This document shows positions 18,957 to 27,441 of a DNA stretch of 64,000 nt, one piece after another. How positions within the stretch are numbered: position 1 is the stretch's first letter; every line of letters begins with the position of its first letter. Under the pieces are notes generated by a model. It worked only from the letters and a program-made list of their open reading frames with translations. It made no database searches and was not told where the DNA came from. The DNA comes from Curtobacterium sp. VKM Ac-1376 (GTDB lineage Bacteria; Actinomycetota; Actinomycetes; Actinomycetales; Microbacteriaceae): contig NZ_JADKRV010000006.1 in NCBI RefSeq assembly GCF_015351025.1, positions 62,001 through 126,000 of the forward strand. The letters are read 5' to 3'. The translations under genes were made by a program, and so were the position numbers.

Positions 18957-21900
18957 GTGCCGTACCCGCTGAACGCAGACGCCGATGGCGTCGTCCCCTC
19001 GCCGAGCTTCCCCGCCGTCGAGCAGGGCATCCTCGCCTTCTGGAAGCGCGACGACACGTTCCGAGCGTCGATCGACCAGCGCGAGGGCTGCCCGGAGTGG
19101 ACCTTCTACGACGGCCCGCCCTTCGCCAACGGCCTGCCGCACTACGGTCACCTGCTGACCGGGTACGCCAAGGACGTCTTCCCGCGCTACCAGACCATGC
19201 GCGGCAAGCAGGTGCACCGCCGCTTCGGCTGGGACACCCACGGCCTGCCCGCCGAGCTCGAAGCGATGCGGCAGCTCGGCATCACCGAGAAGCACGAGAT
19301 CGACGCCATGGGCATCGACGTCTTCAACGCCGCCGCCAAGAAGTCCGTGCTGCAGTACACCGACGAGTGGCAGGAGTACGTCACCCGCCAGGCGCGCTGG
19401 GTGGACTTCGAGGACGACTACAAGACCCTCGACGTCACGTTCATGGAGAGCGTGCTGTGGGCGTGGAAGCAGCTCTGGGACAAGGGCCTGGCGTACGAGG
19501 GCTTCCGGGTCCTGCCCTACTGCTGGAACGACCAGACGCCGCTGTCCAACCACGAGCTGCGCATGGACGACGACGTCTACAAGATGCGCCAGGACCAGTC
19601 CGTCACGGTTGCGTTCCCGCTGCACGGCGACCGCGCTGCGGCGCTCGACCTGACCGGTGTGCGGGCGCTCGCCTGGACGACGACCCCCTGGACCCTGCCG
19701 ACGAACGCCGCCCTCGCGGTCGGTCCGGAGATCGCGTACGCGGTCGTCCCGGCAGGGCCTGGAGGCGCGGCTGACGGTGCCGACGCCGGGTCCGTCTCCT
19801 ACCTGCTCGCGTCCGACACCGTGGCCGCGCACGCGAAGGAGCTCGGCTACGCCTCGGGTGACGAGGCGCTCGCCGCCGTCGCTCGCACGCTGACGGGCGC
19901 CGAGCTCGACGGCGTCGAGTACGAGCGCCTGTTCGACTTCCTGGCCGACGCCGAGGGCTACGAGCACGCCTGGCGCATCCTGGTCGCCGAGTACGTCGAG
20001 ACCGGTGAGGGCACCGGCATCGTGCACCAGGCCCCGGCCTACGGCGCAGACGACCAGGAGGTCTGCGCCGCCGCCGGCATCCCCGTCGTGCTGTCCCTCG
20101 ACGAGGGCGGCGTCTTCACGTCGCAGTTCGGCGAGGTCGCCGGCATGCTCTGGTCGGACGCGAACAAGCCGCTGACCAAGGCCGTCCGCGACGCCGGTCG
20201 ACTGCTCCGCCAGGCGTCGTACGAGCACAGCTACCCGCACTGCTGGCGGTGCCGGAAGCCCCTCATCTACAAGGCCGTCTCGTCGTGGTTCGTCCGCGTG
20301 ACCGAGCTCCGCGACCGCATGGGCCAGCTCAACCAGGACATCAACTGGGTGCCGGACAACGTCAAGGACGGTCAGTTCGGCAAGTGGGTCGGCAACGCCA
20401 TCGACTGGTCGGTCTCCCGCAACCGCTACTTCGGCACGCCGATCCCGGTGTGGCAGTCCGACGACCCCGAGTACCCGCGCACCGACGTGTACGGCTCGCT
20501 CGCCGACATCGAGCGCGACTTCGGTCGCCTGCCGGTGAACGCCGAGGGCGAAGTGGACCTGCACCGCCCGTTCATCGACGACCTGACGCGGCCGAACCCC
20601 GACGACCCCACGGGCGGGTCGACGATGCGCCGGATCACCGACGTGTTCGACGTGTGGTTCGACTCCGGGTCGATGCCGTACGCCCAGGTGCACTACCCGT
20701 TCGAGAACCGGGAGTGGTTCGAGTCGCACAGCCCGGCCGACTTCATCGTGGAGTACATCGGGCAGACCCGCGGCTGGTTCTACGTCATGCACGTGCTCTC
20801 CACCGCCCTGTTCGACCGGCCGGCGTTCCAGAACGTCATCAGCCACGGCATCGTCCTCGGCTCCGACGGCCAGAAGATGTCGAAGTCGCTCCGGAACTAC
20901 CCGGACGTCTCCGAGGTCTTCGACCGTGACGGCGCCGACGCCATGCGCTGGTTCCTGATGTCCTCGTCCGTGATCCGCGGCGGCAACCTCGTCGTCACCG
21001 AAGAGGGGATCCGCCAGGGCGTCCGCGAGTTCATGCTGCCGCTGTGGTCGACGTACTACTTCTTCACCCTGTACGCGAACGCCTCGGGGCCGGAGGGCTA
21101 CCGGGCCGAGCGCCGGACCGACTCGACCGACGTGCTCGACCGGTACCTGCTCGCGAAGACCCGGGTGCTCGTCACCGACGTCCGGACGCACCTCGACGCG
21201 CTCGACACCCCGCTCGCGGCCCAGGCCGTCCGTGACTTCGCCGACGTGCTGACGAACTGGTACGTCCGCCGCTCGCGCGACAAGTTCTGGACCGGTGCCG
21301 ACGCGGACGCCGGTGCCGAGACCCGTGCGGCGTTCGACACGCTGTACACCGTGCTCGAGACCCTGACCCGGGTCGCCGCACCGCTCGCGCCGCTCGTCAC
21401 GGAGGAGATCTGGAAGGGCCTGACCGGTGGGCGGAGCGTCCACCTGACGGGCTTCCCGGACCCCGACGAGTTCCCCGCCGACGACGCCCTCGTCGACGCG
21501 ATGGACCGCGTGCGGGACGTCGCCTCGAAGGGGCTCGCCCTCCGCAAGGCCACCGGCAAGCGCGTCCGACTGCCCCTCGCCACGCTGACCCTGGTCGTGC
21601 CGGACCCGGCGGCGGTCGAACCGTTCGCCGACATCCTGCGCGACGAGCTCAACGTGAAGCGGGTCGTGCTCGAGGAGCAGGCCGAGGAGTCGCTGGCGCA
21701 GTACGGCATCGAGCGGAAGCTCACCGTGAACGCCCGCGTCGCCGGGCCCCGCATCGGCAAGCAGGTGCAGCAGGTGATCCCGGCCGCCAAGCGGGGCGAC
21801 TGGACCGCGACCGACACCGGCGTGACCGTCGGTGGCGTCGACCTGATCGAGGGGGAGTACTCGCTCGACCTCACCGTGGCCGACCCCTCGGTGGCGGTGG

Positions 21901-22214
21901 CGTTCCTCGACGGGGGCGGCTTCGTGGTCCTCGACACCGTGACCACGCCCGACCTCGAGGCCGAGGGGCTCGCCCGCGACGTTGTCCGCGCCGTCCAGCA
22001 GGCCCGCCGCGACGCGGACCTCGACGTCAGCGACCGCATCGCCCTGACCCTCCGGGTGGAGGACACGGCCGACGGCGCGGTCCGCGCACACCAGGAGCTC
22101 ATCGCGGGGGAGACCCTGGCGACGAGCGTCGAGATCGTGCCCCTCGGGGCGGACGACACCACCACCGACGTCGGTGACGGTGCGAAGGTATCCGTGGAGG
22201 TAGCACGCGCATGA
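18957..22214 (+). CDS. ileS: Isoleucyl-tRNA synthetase (long, eukaryote-like form)
   Basis: 1085 aa class Ia synthetase. The HIGH-type motif is HYGH at 62-65, KMSKS at 640-644, a large CP1 editing domain lies between, and a cysteine pair is in [11 protein letters not shown]. Length and motif context place it with the long IleRS group of actinobacteria and eukaryotes, of which many members tolerate mupirocin; resistance here is inference. The GTG start has AAGGAG five nt upstream and this site is the target of the T-box. The stop overlaps folC as ATGA. A Gly/Ala-rich stretch encoded around 19757-19790 contains the GGAGGC core found in the hairpin family. Confidence 0.97.
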   Translation: MPYPLNADADGVVPSPSFPAVEQGILAFWKRDDTFRASIDQREGCPEWTFYDGPPFANGLPHYGHLLTGYAKDVFPRYQTMRGKQVHRRFGWDTHGLPAELEAMRQLGITEKHEIDAMGIDVFNAAAKKSVLQYTDEWQEYVTRQARWVDFEDDYKTLDVTFMESVLWAWKQLWDKGLAYEGFRVLPYCWNDQTPLSNHELRMDDDVYKMRQDQSVTVAFPLHGDRAAALDLTGVRALAWTTTPWTLPTNAALAVGPEIAYAVVPAGPGGAADGADAGSVSYLLASDTVAAHAKELGYASGDEALAAVARTLTGAELDGVEYERLFDFLADAEGYEHAWRILVAEYVETGEGTGIVHQAPAYGADDQEVCAAAGIPVVLSLDEGGVFTSQFGEVAGMLWSDANKPLTKAVRDAGRLLRQASYEHSYPHCWRCRKPLIYKAVSSWFVRVTELRDRMGQLNQDINWVPDNVKDGQFGKWVGNAIDWSVSRNRYFGTPIPVWQSDDPEYPRTDVYGSLADIERDFGRLPVNAEGEVDLHRPFIDDLTRPNPDDPTGGSTMRRITDVFDVWFDSGSMPYAQVHYPFENREWFESHSPADFIVEYIGQTRGWFYVMHVLSTALFDRPAFQNVISHGIVLGSDGQKMSKSLRNYPDVSEVFDRDGADAMRWFLMSSSVIRGGNLVVTEEGIRQGVREFMLPLWSTYYFFTLYANASGPEGYRAERRTDSTDVLDRYLLAKTRVLVTDVRTHLDALDTPLAAQAVRDFADVLTNWYVRRSRDKFWTGADADAGAETRAAFDTLYTVLETLTRVAAPLAPLVTEEIWKGLTGGRSVHLTGFPDPDEFPADDALVDAMDRVRDVASKGLALRKATGKRVRLPLATLTLVVPDPAAVEPFADILRDELNVKRVVLEEQAEESLAQYGIERKLTVNARVAGPRIGKQVQQVIPAAKRGDWTATDTGVTVGGVDLIEGEYSLDLTVADPSVAVAFLDGGGFVVLDTVTTPDLEAEGLARDVVRAVQQARRDADLDVSDRIALTLRVEDTADGAVRAHQELIAGETLATSVEIVPLGADDTTTDVGDGAKVSVEVARA

Positions 22215-23704
22215 GTGACGACGACCAGTACGACGACCACGAGGCGAACGAGGAGTTCGTCGGACACGACGACCTGGACGGGCGCGACGAGGACGGCATC
22301 CGGATCCCGGTCGGCCCCTCCGGCGACGGTCCCGCCGACGCCCTGCCCTACGGCGGCGACGACGACGAGGTCCGCCGCGTCGAGGCCGCCCTGTACGCCC
22401 GCATCGGCGAACAGGCACCCGAGCGCCGGTTGACCGCCACGCGCCGCGCCGTCGAACTGCTCGGCGACCCGCACCTGGCGTACCCGGTGATCCACGTCAC
22501 GGGCACGAACGGCAAGACATCGACCGCGCGCATCATCGAGAGCATCGTCCGCGCACACGGCCTGCGCACCGGACTGATGACGAGTCCGCACCTGGTGTCC
22601 ATCCGCGAGCGCATCGTCGTCGACGGCCAGCCGATCGCGGCCGACCGGTTCGTCGAGAACTGGGACGACATCGCCCCGGTGCTCGAGATCACCGACCGCG
22701 AGCTCGCCGACAGGGGCGAACCCCCGCTGACCTTCTTCGAGGCGCTCACCGTCCTCGCCCTGGCGTGCTTCGCCGAGGCGCCGGTCGACGTCGCCGTGAT
22801 CGAGGTCGGCATGGGCGGCGAGTGGGACTCCACCAACGTCGTGCAGAGCCAGGTGTCGGTGTTCACGCCGATCGCCATCGACCACGCGAAGCAACTCGGT
22901 GCCACGGTGGCCGAGATCGCCCGCACCAAGTCCGGCATCGTCAAGCCGTCGTCCGCCGTCGTGTCGAGCCAGCAGGTCCCCGAGGCCCTCGCCGAACTCG
23001 AGCGCGCTGCCGAGCTCACCGAGTCCACCCTGGCCGTCGAGGGCTCCGGGTTCAGCGTCGTCGACGTCACCCCGGCGGTGGGCGGCCAGCTCATCACCGT
23101 GCAGGGCATCGCCGGCCGCTACGACGACCTGTTCCTGCCGCTGTTCGGCCGGTACCAGGCCGACAACGCCGCCGTCGCGATCGCCGCGGTCGAGTCGTTC
23201 CTCGGCCGTGGGGCGCAGGCCCTCGACGAGGACGTCCTGTCCGAGGGCATCGCCGGCACCACGAGTCCCGGCCGCCTGCAGCCGATCGCCCAGGACCCCA
23301 CCGTCGTGGTCGACGCCGCGCACAACCCGCACGGCGCGAAGGCCCTGGCCGCGGCACTGCCGGTCGCGTTCCCGTCCGAGCACGTCGTCGGTGTCGTCGG
23401 GATCCTCGCCGACAAGGACGCCCGCGGGTTCGTCCGTGCGCTCAAGGACACCGTCGCGACGTTCGTCGTCACGCAGCCCCCGGGGGACCGTGCGCTCGAC
23501 GCGGACGAGTTCGCCCGGGTCGTCGTCGACGAGGTCGGTGTGGACCGGGTCGTCGTCGAGCCGTCGCTGGCGTCCGCCCTGCAGGAGGCGCGCTCGCTGG
23601 CGGACGAGGCCGATGCCGACGACGCCCTCGTGCTCGTTGCGGGCTCCATCGTGATGGTGGGCGCGGTCATGGACCTGGTGCACCGCGAAGGCGGGGCGAA
23701 GTGA
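22211..23704 (+). CDS. folC: Folylpolyglutamate synthase / dihydrofolate synthase
   Basis: 497 aa Mur-ligase family enzyme. A disordered acidic N-terminal extension (about 50 residues) precedes the domain. The ATP loop is [25 protein letters not shown] is the folate-binding omega loop; [12 protein letters not shown] and [13 protein letters not shown] are family signatures. It adds glutamate to dihydropteroate and folates. The ATG overlaps the ileS stop and the stop overlaps the next gene (GTGA), so translation is coupled. With pabB and the aminodeoxychorismate lyase elsewhere in the window it covers another folate step. Confidence 0.96.
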   Translation: MSDDDQYDDHEANEEFVGHDDLDGRDEDGIRIPVGPSGDGPADALPYGGDDDEVRRVEAALYARIGEQAPERRLTATRRAVELLGDPHLAYPVIHVTGTNGKTSTARIIESIVRAHGLRTGLMTSPHLVSIRERIVVDGQPIAADRFVENWDDIAPVLEITDRELADRGEPPLTFFEALTVLALACFAEAPVDVAVIEVGMGGEWDSTNVVQSQVSVFTPIAIDHAKQLGATVAEIARTKSGIVKPSSAVVSSQQVPEALAELERAAELTESTLAVEGSGFSVVDVTPAVGGQLITVQGIAGRYDDLFLPLFGRYQADNAAVAIAAVESFLGRGAQALDEDVLSEGIAGTTSPGRLQPIAQDPTVVVDAAHNPHGAKALAAALPVAFPSEHVVGVVGILADKDARGFVRALKDTVATFVVTQPPGDRALDADEFARVVVDEVGVDRVVVEPSLASALQEARSLADEADADDALVLVAGSIVMVGAVMDLVHREGGAK

Positions 23705-24117
23705 CGGACGCTCCCGGGGCCTCCCGGCCGGGGCGCGCACCCCGAACCCGGAAGCCTCGACGCGAACGCGGGGCGCAGGAGAGCCTGCTGTCGATCGCCC
23801 TCGTCCTCGAGGCGATCATGTTCTTCTTCCCGATGCTCGTCGTGTTCGGCAAGGGCACGCTCCCGCCCGCTGCGGCCTTCGGCGGCGGCATCGGCGCGAT
23901 CATCGTCCTCGCAGTGGCCTCACGCCTGACGGGCAACCGGGCCGGTGTATGGTTCGGTTGGCTGCTGCAGGCGGCCATCCTCGCCACCGGGTTCATCGAA
24001 CCGTTCATGTTCGCGGTCGCCGTGGTGTTCCTGGCGCTGTGGGTCTTCTGCTTCGTCAAGGGCGGTCAGCTCGACCGCCAGAATGCCGCGCGCCGAGCGG
24101 CCATGGGCGAGGACTGA
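23701..24117 (+). CDS. DUF4233 membrane protein
   Basis: 138 aa. A basic, proline-rich N-terminus (first 35 residues) is followed by four predicted membrane helices and a short polar tail. The gene begins at a GTG overlapping the folC stop. DUF4233 proteins are typically found directly after folC in actinobacteria, which supports the call. Function is unknown; the conserved position between folC and ndk suggests a link to nucleotide or folate metabolism but proves nothing. Confidence 0.85.
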   Translation: MTDAPGASRPGRAPRTRKPRRERGAQESLLSIALVLEAIMFFFPMLVVFGKGTLPPAAAFGGGIGAIIVLAVASRLTGNRAGVWFGWLLQAAILATGFIEPFMFAVAVVFLALWVFCFVKGGQLDRQNAARRAAMGED

Positions 24118-24158
24118 CCATCCCCCTTTCGACCCTGCGAACACACTAGGAGTACTGC

Positions 24159-24578
24159 GTGTCCGACCTCGAAGAGACCCTTGTCCTCGTCAAGCCCGAC
24201 GGCGTCGCCCGCCAGCTCACCGGTGAGATCCTCCGCCGGATCGAGGCCAAGGGCTACGAGATCGTCGACCTGAAGATGCTCACCGCGCCGCGCGACCTGC
24301 TGGACGCGCACTACGAGGAGCACCAGGGCAAGCCGTTCTTCGAGCCCCTCGTCGAGTTCATGCAGTCCGGCCCGGTCGTCGCCGTGCGCGTCGCCGGCAA
24401 CGGCGTCATCGCCGGGTTCCGCTCGCTCGCCGGCACGACCGACCCGACCTCGGCCGCGCCCGGCACCATCCGTGGTGACCTCGGTCGCGACTGGGGCCTC
24501 AGGGTGCAGCAGAACCTGGTGCACGGTTCGGACAGCGCCGAGTCGTCGGCCCGTGAGCTCGCGCTCTGGTTCGCCTGA
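24159..24578 (+). CDS. ndk: Nucleoside-diphosphate kinase
   Basis: 139 aa, normal length. Lys12 in LVLVKPDGVAR, the phospho-histidine His122 in NLVHGSDS, and the Kpn-loop region are present. It transfers phosphate from ATP to NDPs. The start is GTG 24159 with CTAGGAG upstream. It follows DUF4233 by 41 nt, so it may be the last gene of the ileS operon or have its own promoter. Confidence 0.97.
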   Translation: MSDLEETLVLVKPDGVARQLTGEILRRIEAKGYEIVDLKMLTAPRDLLDAHYEEHQGKPFFEPLVEFMQSGPVVAVRVAGNGVIAGFRSLAGTTDPTSAAPGTIRGDLGRDWGLRVQQNLVHGSDSAESSARELALWFA

Positions 24579-24592
24579 GCAGCGGGGACGAC

Positions 24593-25441
24593 GTGACGAA
24601 CAACGACCGACCCACCAAGAACGAGCGACGCCAGCACGCCCGAGAGGTCGCACGGCAGCGCGCCGACGCCGAGAAGCGCCGCAAGCGCCGCAACAGGTGG
24701 TTCCTGCAGGGCGGCATCGGCCTGGGCATCGTGGCGATCGCCGCGATCATCACCATCGTCGTGGTGAACGTGAACAACGCACCCGCCGTCTCCGCGGCCG
24801 GCCCGAAGAACATGGCCACCGGCGCGATCCAGTTCACCGGCGAGGACGGCGAGGTCACCCCGGTGACCACGAAGGCCGTCCCTGCGAAGGGCACGCCGTC
24901 CGCGGTCCCGACGGCGAACGCCGACGGCGCCGTCACGGTCACCGAGTACGTCGATTGGGCCTGCCCGGTCTGCAAGCAGTTCGAGGCCGCCTACGCCGAC
25001 CAGATCCTCGACAAGGTGAAGTCGGGCGACGCGACGCTCGCGATCCAGCCGGTGTCGATCCTCGACCGCAGTTACGCCGGCTCCCGGTACGCCAGCCGTG
25101 CCGCGAACGCCGCCATGTGCGTGGCGAACTACGCGCCGGACAAGTTCCTCGACGTGCAGACCCAGTTCTTCGAGAACCAGCCGGCCGAGGGCACGAAGGG
25201 CCTGACCAACGCCGAGATCGCGAAGCTCGTCAAGGCGGGTGGCGCGACCGGTTCGGACCTGTCCCAGTGCCTGTCGACCGAGCAGTTCAAGGGCTGGGTG
25301 ACCAAGTCGACCAGCGCCGTCACCTCGGACGAGGCGCTCGCAGGGACCCAGGGGTTCGGCACGCCGACGGTGGTCGTCGACGGCAAGCGCCTGGACGACC
25401 TCAGCACGGTCATCACCGCGATCGACGCGGCGGCGAAGTAG
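24593..25441 (+). CDS. Membrane-anchored DsbA-like thioredoxin-fold protein
   Basis: 282 aa. A highly charged cytosolic N-terminus (residues 1-35) is followed by one membrane helix (about 36-60) and an extracytoplasmic DsbA/Thioredoxin_4 domain. The active site is WACPVCKQF (Cys124, Cys127), followed by helical insertion and a cis-Pro loop in GTPTVVVDGK. Two further cysteines (CVANY, SQCLST) could form a structural disulfide. GTG start 15 nt after ndk. It is a close paralogue of the convergent 25515-26366 protein and lies near VKOR, so it probably catalyses disulfide formation in exported proteins. Confidence 0.9.
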   Translation: MTNNDRPTKNERRQHAREVARQRADAEKRRKRRNRWFLQGGIGLGIVAIAAIITIVVVNVNNAPAVSAAGPKNMATGAIQFTGEDGEVTPVTTKAVPAKGTPSAVPTANADGAVTVTEYVDWACPVCKQFEAAYADQILDKVKSGDATLAIQPVSILDRSYAGSRYASRAANAAMCVANYAPDKFLDVQTQFFENQPAEGTKGLTNAEIAKLVKAGGATGSDLSQCLSTEQFKGWVTKSTSAVTSDEALAGTQGFGTPTVVVDGKRLDDLSTVITAIDAAAK

Positions 25442-25458
25442 CGCCACCCGCACGAACG

Positions 25459-25490
25459 AGGCCCCCGCTTCCATCCGGAAGCGGGGGCCT
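25459..25490. terminator. Bidirectional terminator between the two DsbA-like genes
   Basis: A perfect 14-bp stem (AGGCCCCCGCTTCC and its complement) with loop ATCC, followed by TTCG. Confidence 0.85.
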
Positions 25491-25514
25491 TCGCTCGTGT
25501 CGGAAGCCTGCGGG

Positions 25515-26366
25515 TCAGGCGGCGCCGCCGTTCTGCTCGACGAAGGACGCGAAGGCGTCGGTGTCGGTCAGCGAGCCGCTGTACTGCTTGCCGTTCACGA
25601 TCACGGTCGGGGTGCTGGTCACCGCGTCGAGCGACGAGTTCGGGATCGGGTCGTTCAGCACCCGGTTCGTGGCGTCGGCGACCCACCCGGCGAAGTCCTG
25701 CCCGGCGATGCACGAGGCGACCTTGCCGTTCGTCGCGCCGGCGTCCTTCGCCAAGGACGCCAACTCGTCGTTCGTCAGCCCCCTGGTGCTCTCGGACGGC
25801 TGGTGCTCGTAGAGCGACGTGTTGTACGCCAGGAACGCGTCGGGGTCGTAGTTCGCCACGCACGCCGCAGCGGCCGCGGCCCGGGTGGAGTACTCCGACC
25901 CGAGGGACACCCGGTCGAGCAGGTTGAACGGGTGGAGCTCGAGCGTCGCCGAGCCGTCCTGCACCCACTGCTCGATCTGGTCCATCTGCGCGGTCTCGAA
26001 CTGGTTGCAGTAGGGGCACATGTAGTCCGAGTACACGGTGATGTTCGCCACCGAGTCGTCCTGCTTCGTCGCCGTCGGGGTGCCTCCGTCCGGCGTCGCC
26101 GTCGTCTCCACGGGGATCACCTGCCCGTCCGACCCGGTGAACAGGATGCCGTCACTCGCCATGTTCTTCGGTCCGGGGCCGTCGGGCTGCACCGAGTTCG
26201 CGATCACCACGACGACGATCGCGATCACCGCGAGGCCACCGATGATGATCCCGCTGATGCCCAGCGTCCTGTTGCGGCGACGTCGCGCCTGCTCCTTCGC
26301 CCGGGCTTCGCGCGCGCGTTCCCGCGCGGCGTCACGACGGACCCTCTTGCTCTCGTTCTCGCTCAT
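25515..26366 (-). CDS. Second membrane-anchored DsbA-like thioredoxin-fold protein
   Basis: 283 aa with the same plan as its convergent paralogue: charged N-terminus, membrane helix (about 36-58), shared GPKNMAS/TGxxF block, then the DsbA fold with active site MCPYCNQFE (Cys117, Cys120) and cis-Pro loop TSTPTVIVNGK. ATG 26366 is chosen because the N-terminus aligns with the paralogue, and TACGCT sits 8 nt upstream, consistent with a leaderless transcript; the open frame continues upstream without similarity. It lies downstream of VKOR on the same strand (122-bp gap). Confidence 0.9.
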   Translation of the reverse strand: MSENESKRVRRDAARERAREARAKEQARRRRNRTLGISGIIIGGLAVIAIVVVVIANSVQPDGPGPKNMASDGILFTGSDGQVIPVETTATPDGGTPTATKQDDSVANITVYSDYMCPYCNQFETAQMDQIEQWVQDGSATLELHPFNLLDRVSLGSEYSTRAAAAAACVANYDPDAFLAYNTSLYEHQPSESTRGLTNDELASLAKDAGATNGKVASCIAGQDFAGWVADATNRVLNDPIPNSSLDAVTSTPTVIVNGKQYSGSLTDTDAFASFVEQNGGAA

Positions 26367-26488
26367 CGAATCCGAGCGTAGGGGCTGCGCGGGCGACGGT
26401 CGGCTGTCGGTGCTGGGAACCACCCAGGAATTCGATGACACGTCATCGTCGAGTCACTGCCGGGGCATCGACAACGTCCAGCGACGGA

Positions 26489-27091
26489 TCAGAAGGCCGT
26501 CAGGATCGTTGGGAACTTGATGATGATCGTCACGATGATGAACAGGTAGTTCGCCAGCGGGAACGCCCAGCAGAAGGGTAGGAGCGTCCGTCCGACACGC
26601 TGCATGCGGGCACCGAACCGGCCCTGTGCAGTGTTCCAGATCGTGAACACCCAGAACATCGGGATCGTCATCGACCAGACGAGCATGCACCACGGGCAGA
26701 GCGCTCCGATGAACCAGACGGTCTGCGTGAAGAGCCACGTCACGAACACCCACGCCAGGAACACGCCGGCGTTGAAGGCGATCCAGAACCATCGCGAACC
26801 GTTCCGGAAGCCCGCGAGCATCATCACTGCGACCGCGATCGGCGCGACGAAGCCCATCACTCCGAGCAGCGGGTTCGGGAAGGCGAACAGGTGCCCCTGC
26901 CAGCTCGCCATCACGTCCGAGCAGCTGATGAACGGGTTGACGTCGCATGACAGCACGGTGTCCGGATCGGCGTACTTCTTGAACTCGTCGAGGACCAGGG
27001 AGAAGGACCCGTACAGGCCGACGATCCCGGTGATCAGGAGGAAGACGGCCATCGCGACAGGACGACGGGGGGCAGGCGCTGACGTGCTCAC
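26489..27091 (-). CDS. Vitamin K epoxide reductase family protein (VKOR)
   Basis: 200 aa. About five membrane helices. The loop cysteines Cys49 and Cys57 (SCDVNPFISCSDV) and the redox pair CPWC (Cys132, Cys135) match bacterial VKOR, which takes electrons from DsbA and passes them to menaquinone. The GTG start 27091 gives a compact N-terminus of normal length; the frame is open further upstream but lacks family features. It is followed on the same strand by a DsbA-like gene, the classic actinobacterial VKOR/DsbA pairing. Confidence 0.92.
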   Translation of the reverse strand: MSTSAPAPRRPVAMAVFLLITGIVGLYGSFSLVLDEFKKYADPDTVLSCDVNPFISCSDVMASWQGHLFAFPNPLLGVMGFVAPIAVAVMMLAGFRNGSRWFWIAFNAGVFLAWVFVTWLFTQTVWFIGALCPWCMLVWSMTIPMFWVFTIWNTAQGRFGARMQRVGRTLLPFCWAFPLANYLFIIVTIIIKFPTILTAF

Positions 27092-27139
27092 GGCGTCATC
27101 ATCCCATGCGGGTTCCGGTCCTTTCCGAGTGCGGCATGC

Positions 27140-27441
27140 GATAATGCCTGGAGGTCGTGCGGCCAACCGCACACCGAAGAGAGCTTTCCGAGCAACGTCC
27201 CACGGGGCAGTGCCCGGACGATCAGGTGCGGTGAGAGTGCACTGTGGTCGGGACAGCGTCACTCCGACGCCCGAGCCGAGCCGGGCCGGGTGCCCGGAAC
27301 GGAACGGGTGCGGACGCAACGAGAAGTTGACGCAGACCGATCACGAGACAGCGAGCGCGGGGGCGTCGACGCCGCCCGCCACAACTACAGAATTCCCGCC
27401 GCCCGAGAGGGTGCGAGTGGGGCCGAGGAGTGCGCCAGTTC
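27140..27441 (+). promoter_or_regulatory. Putative rne promoter and long leader
   Basis: GATAAT at 27140-27145 is the best -10 in the gap between VKOR and rne. From there to the rne ATG (27442) is about 290 nt of GC-rich sequence with several possible stem-loops and no convincing open reading frame. Long rne leaders that mediate autoregulation are known in E. coli; no homology is claimed here. Confidence 0.5.

Noticed and set aside
17007-22418. Very long minus-strand open frame (about 1800 codons) opposite TetR, the CDF gene and ileS
   Set aside because: It is antisense to well-identified genes, has Arg/Asp-rich composition typical of GC-rich shadows and no domain.
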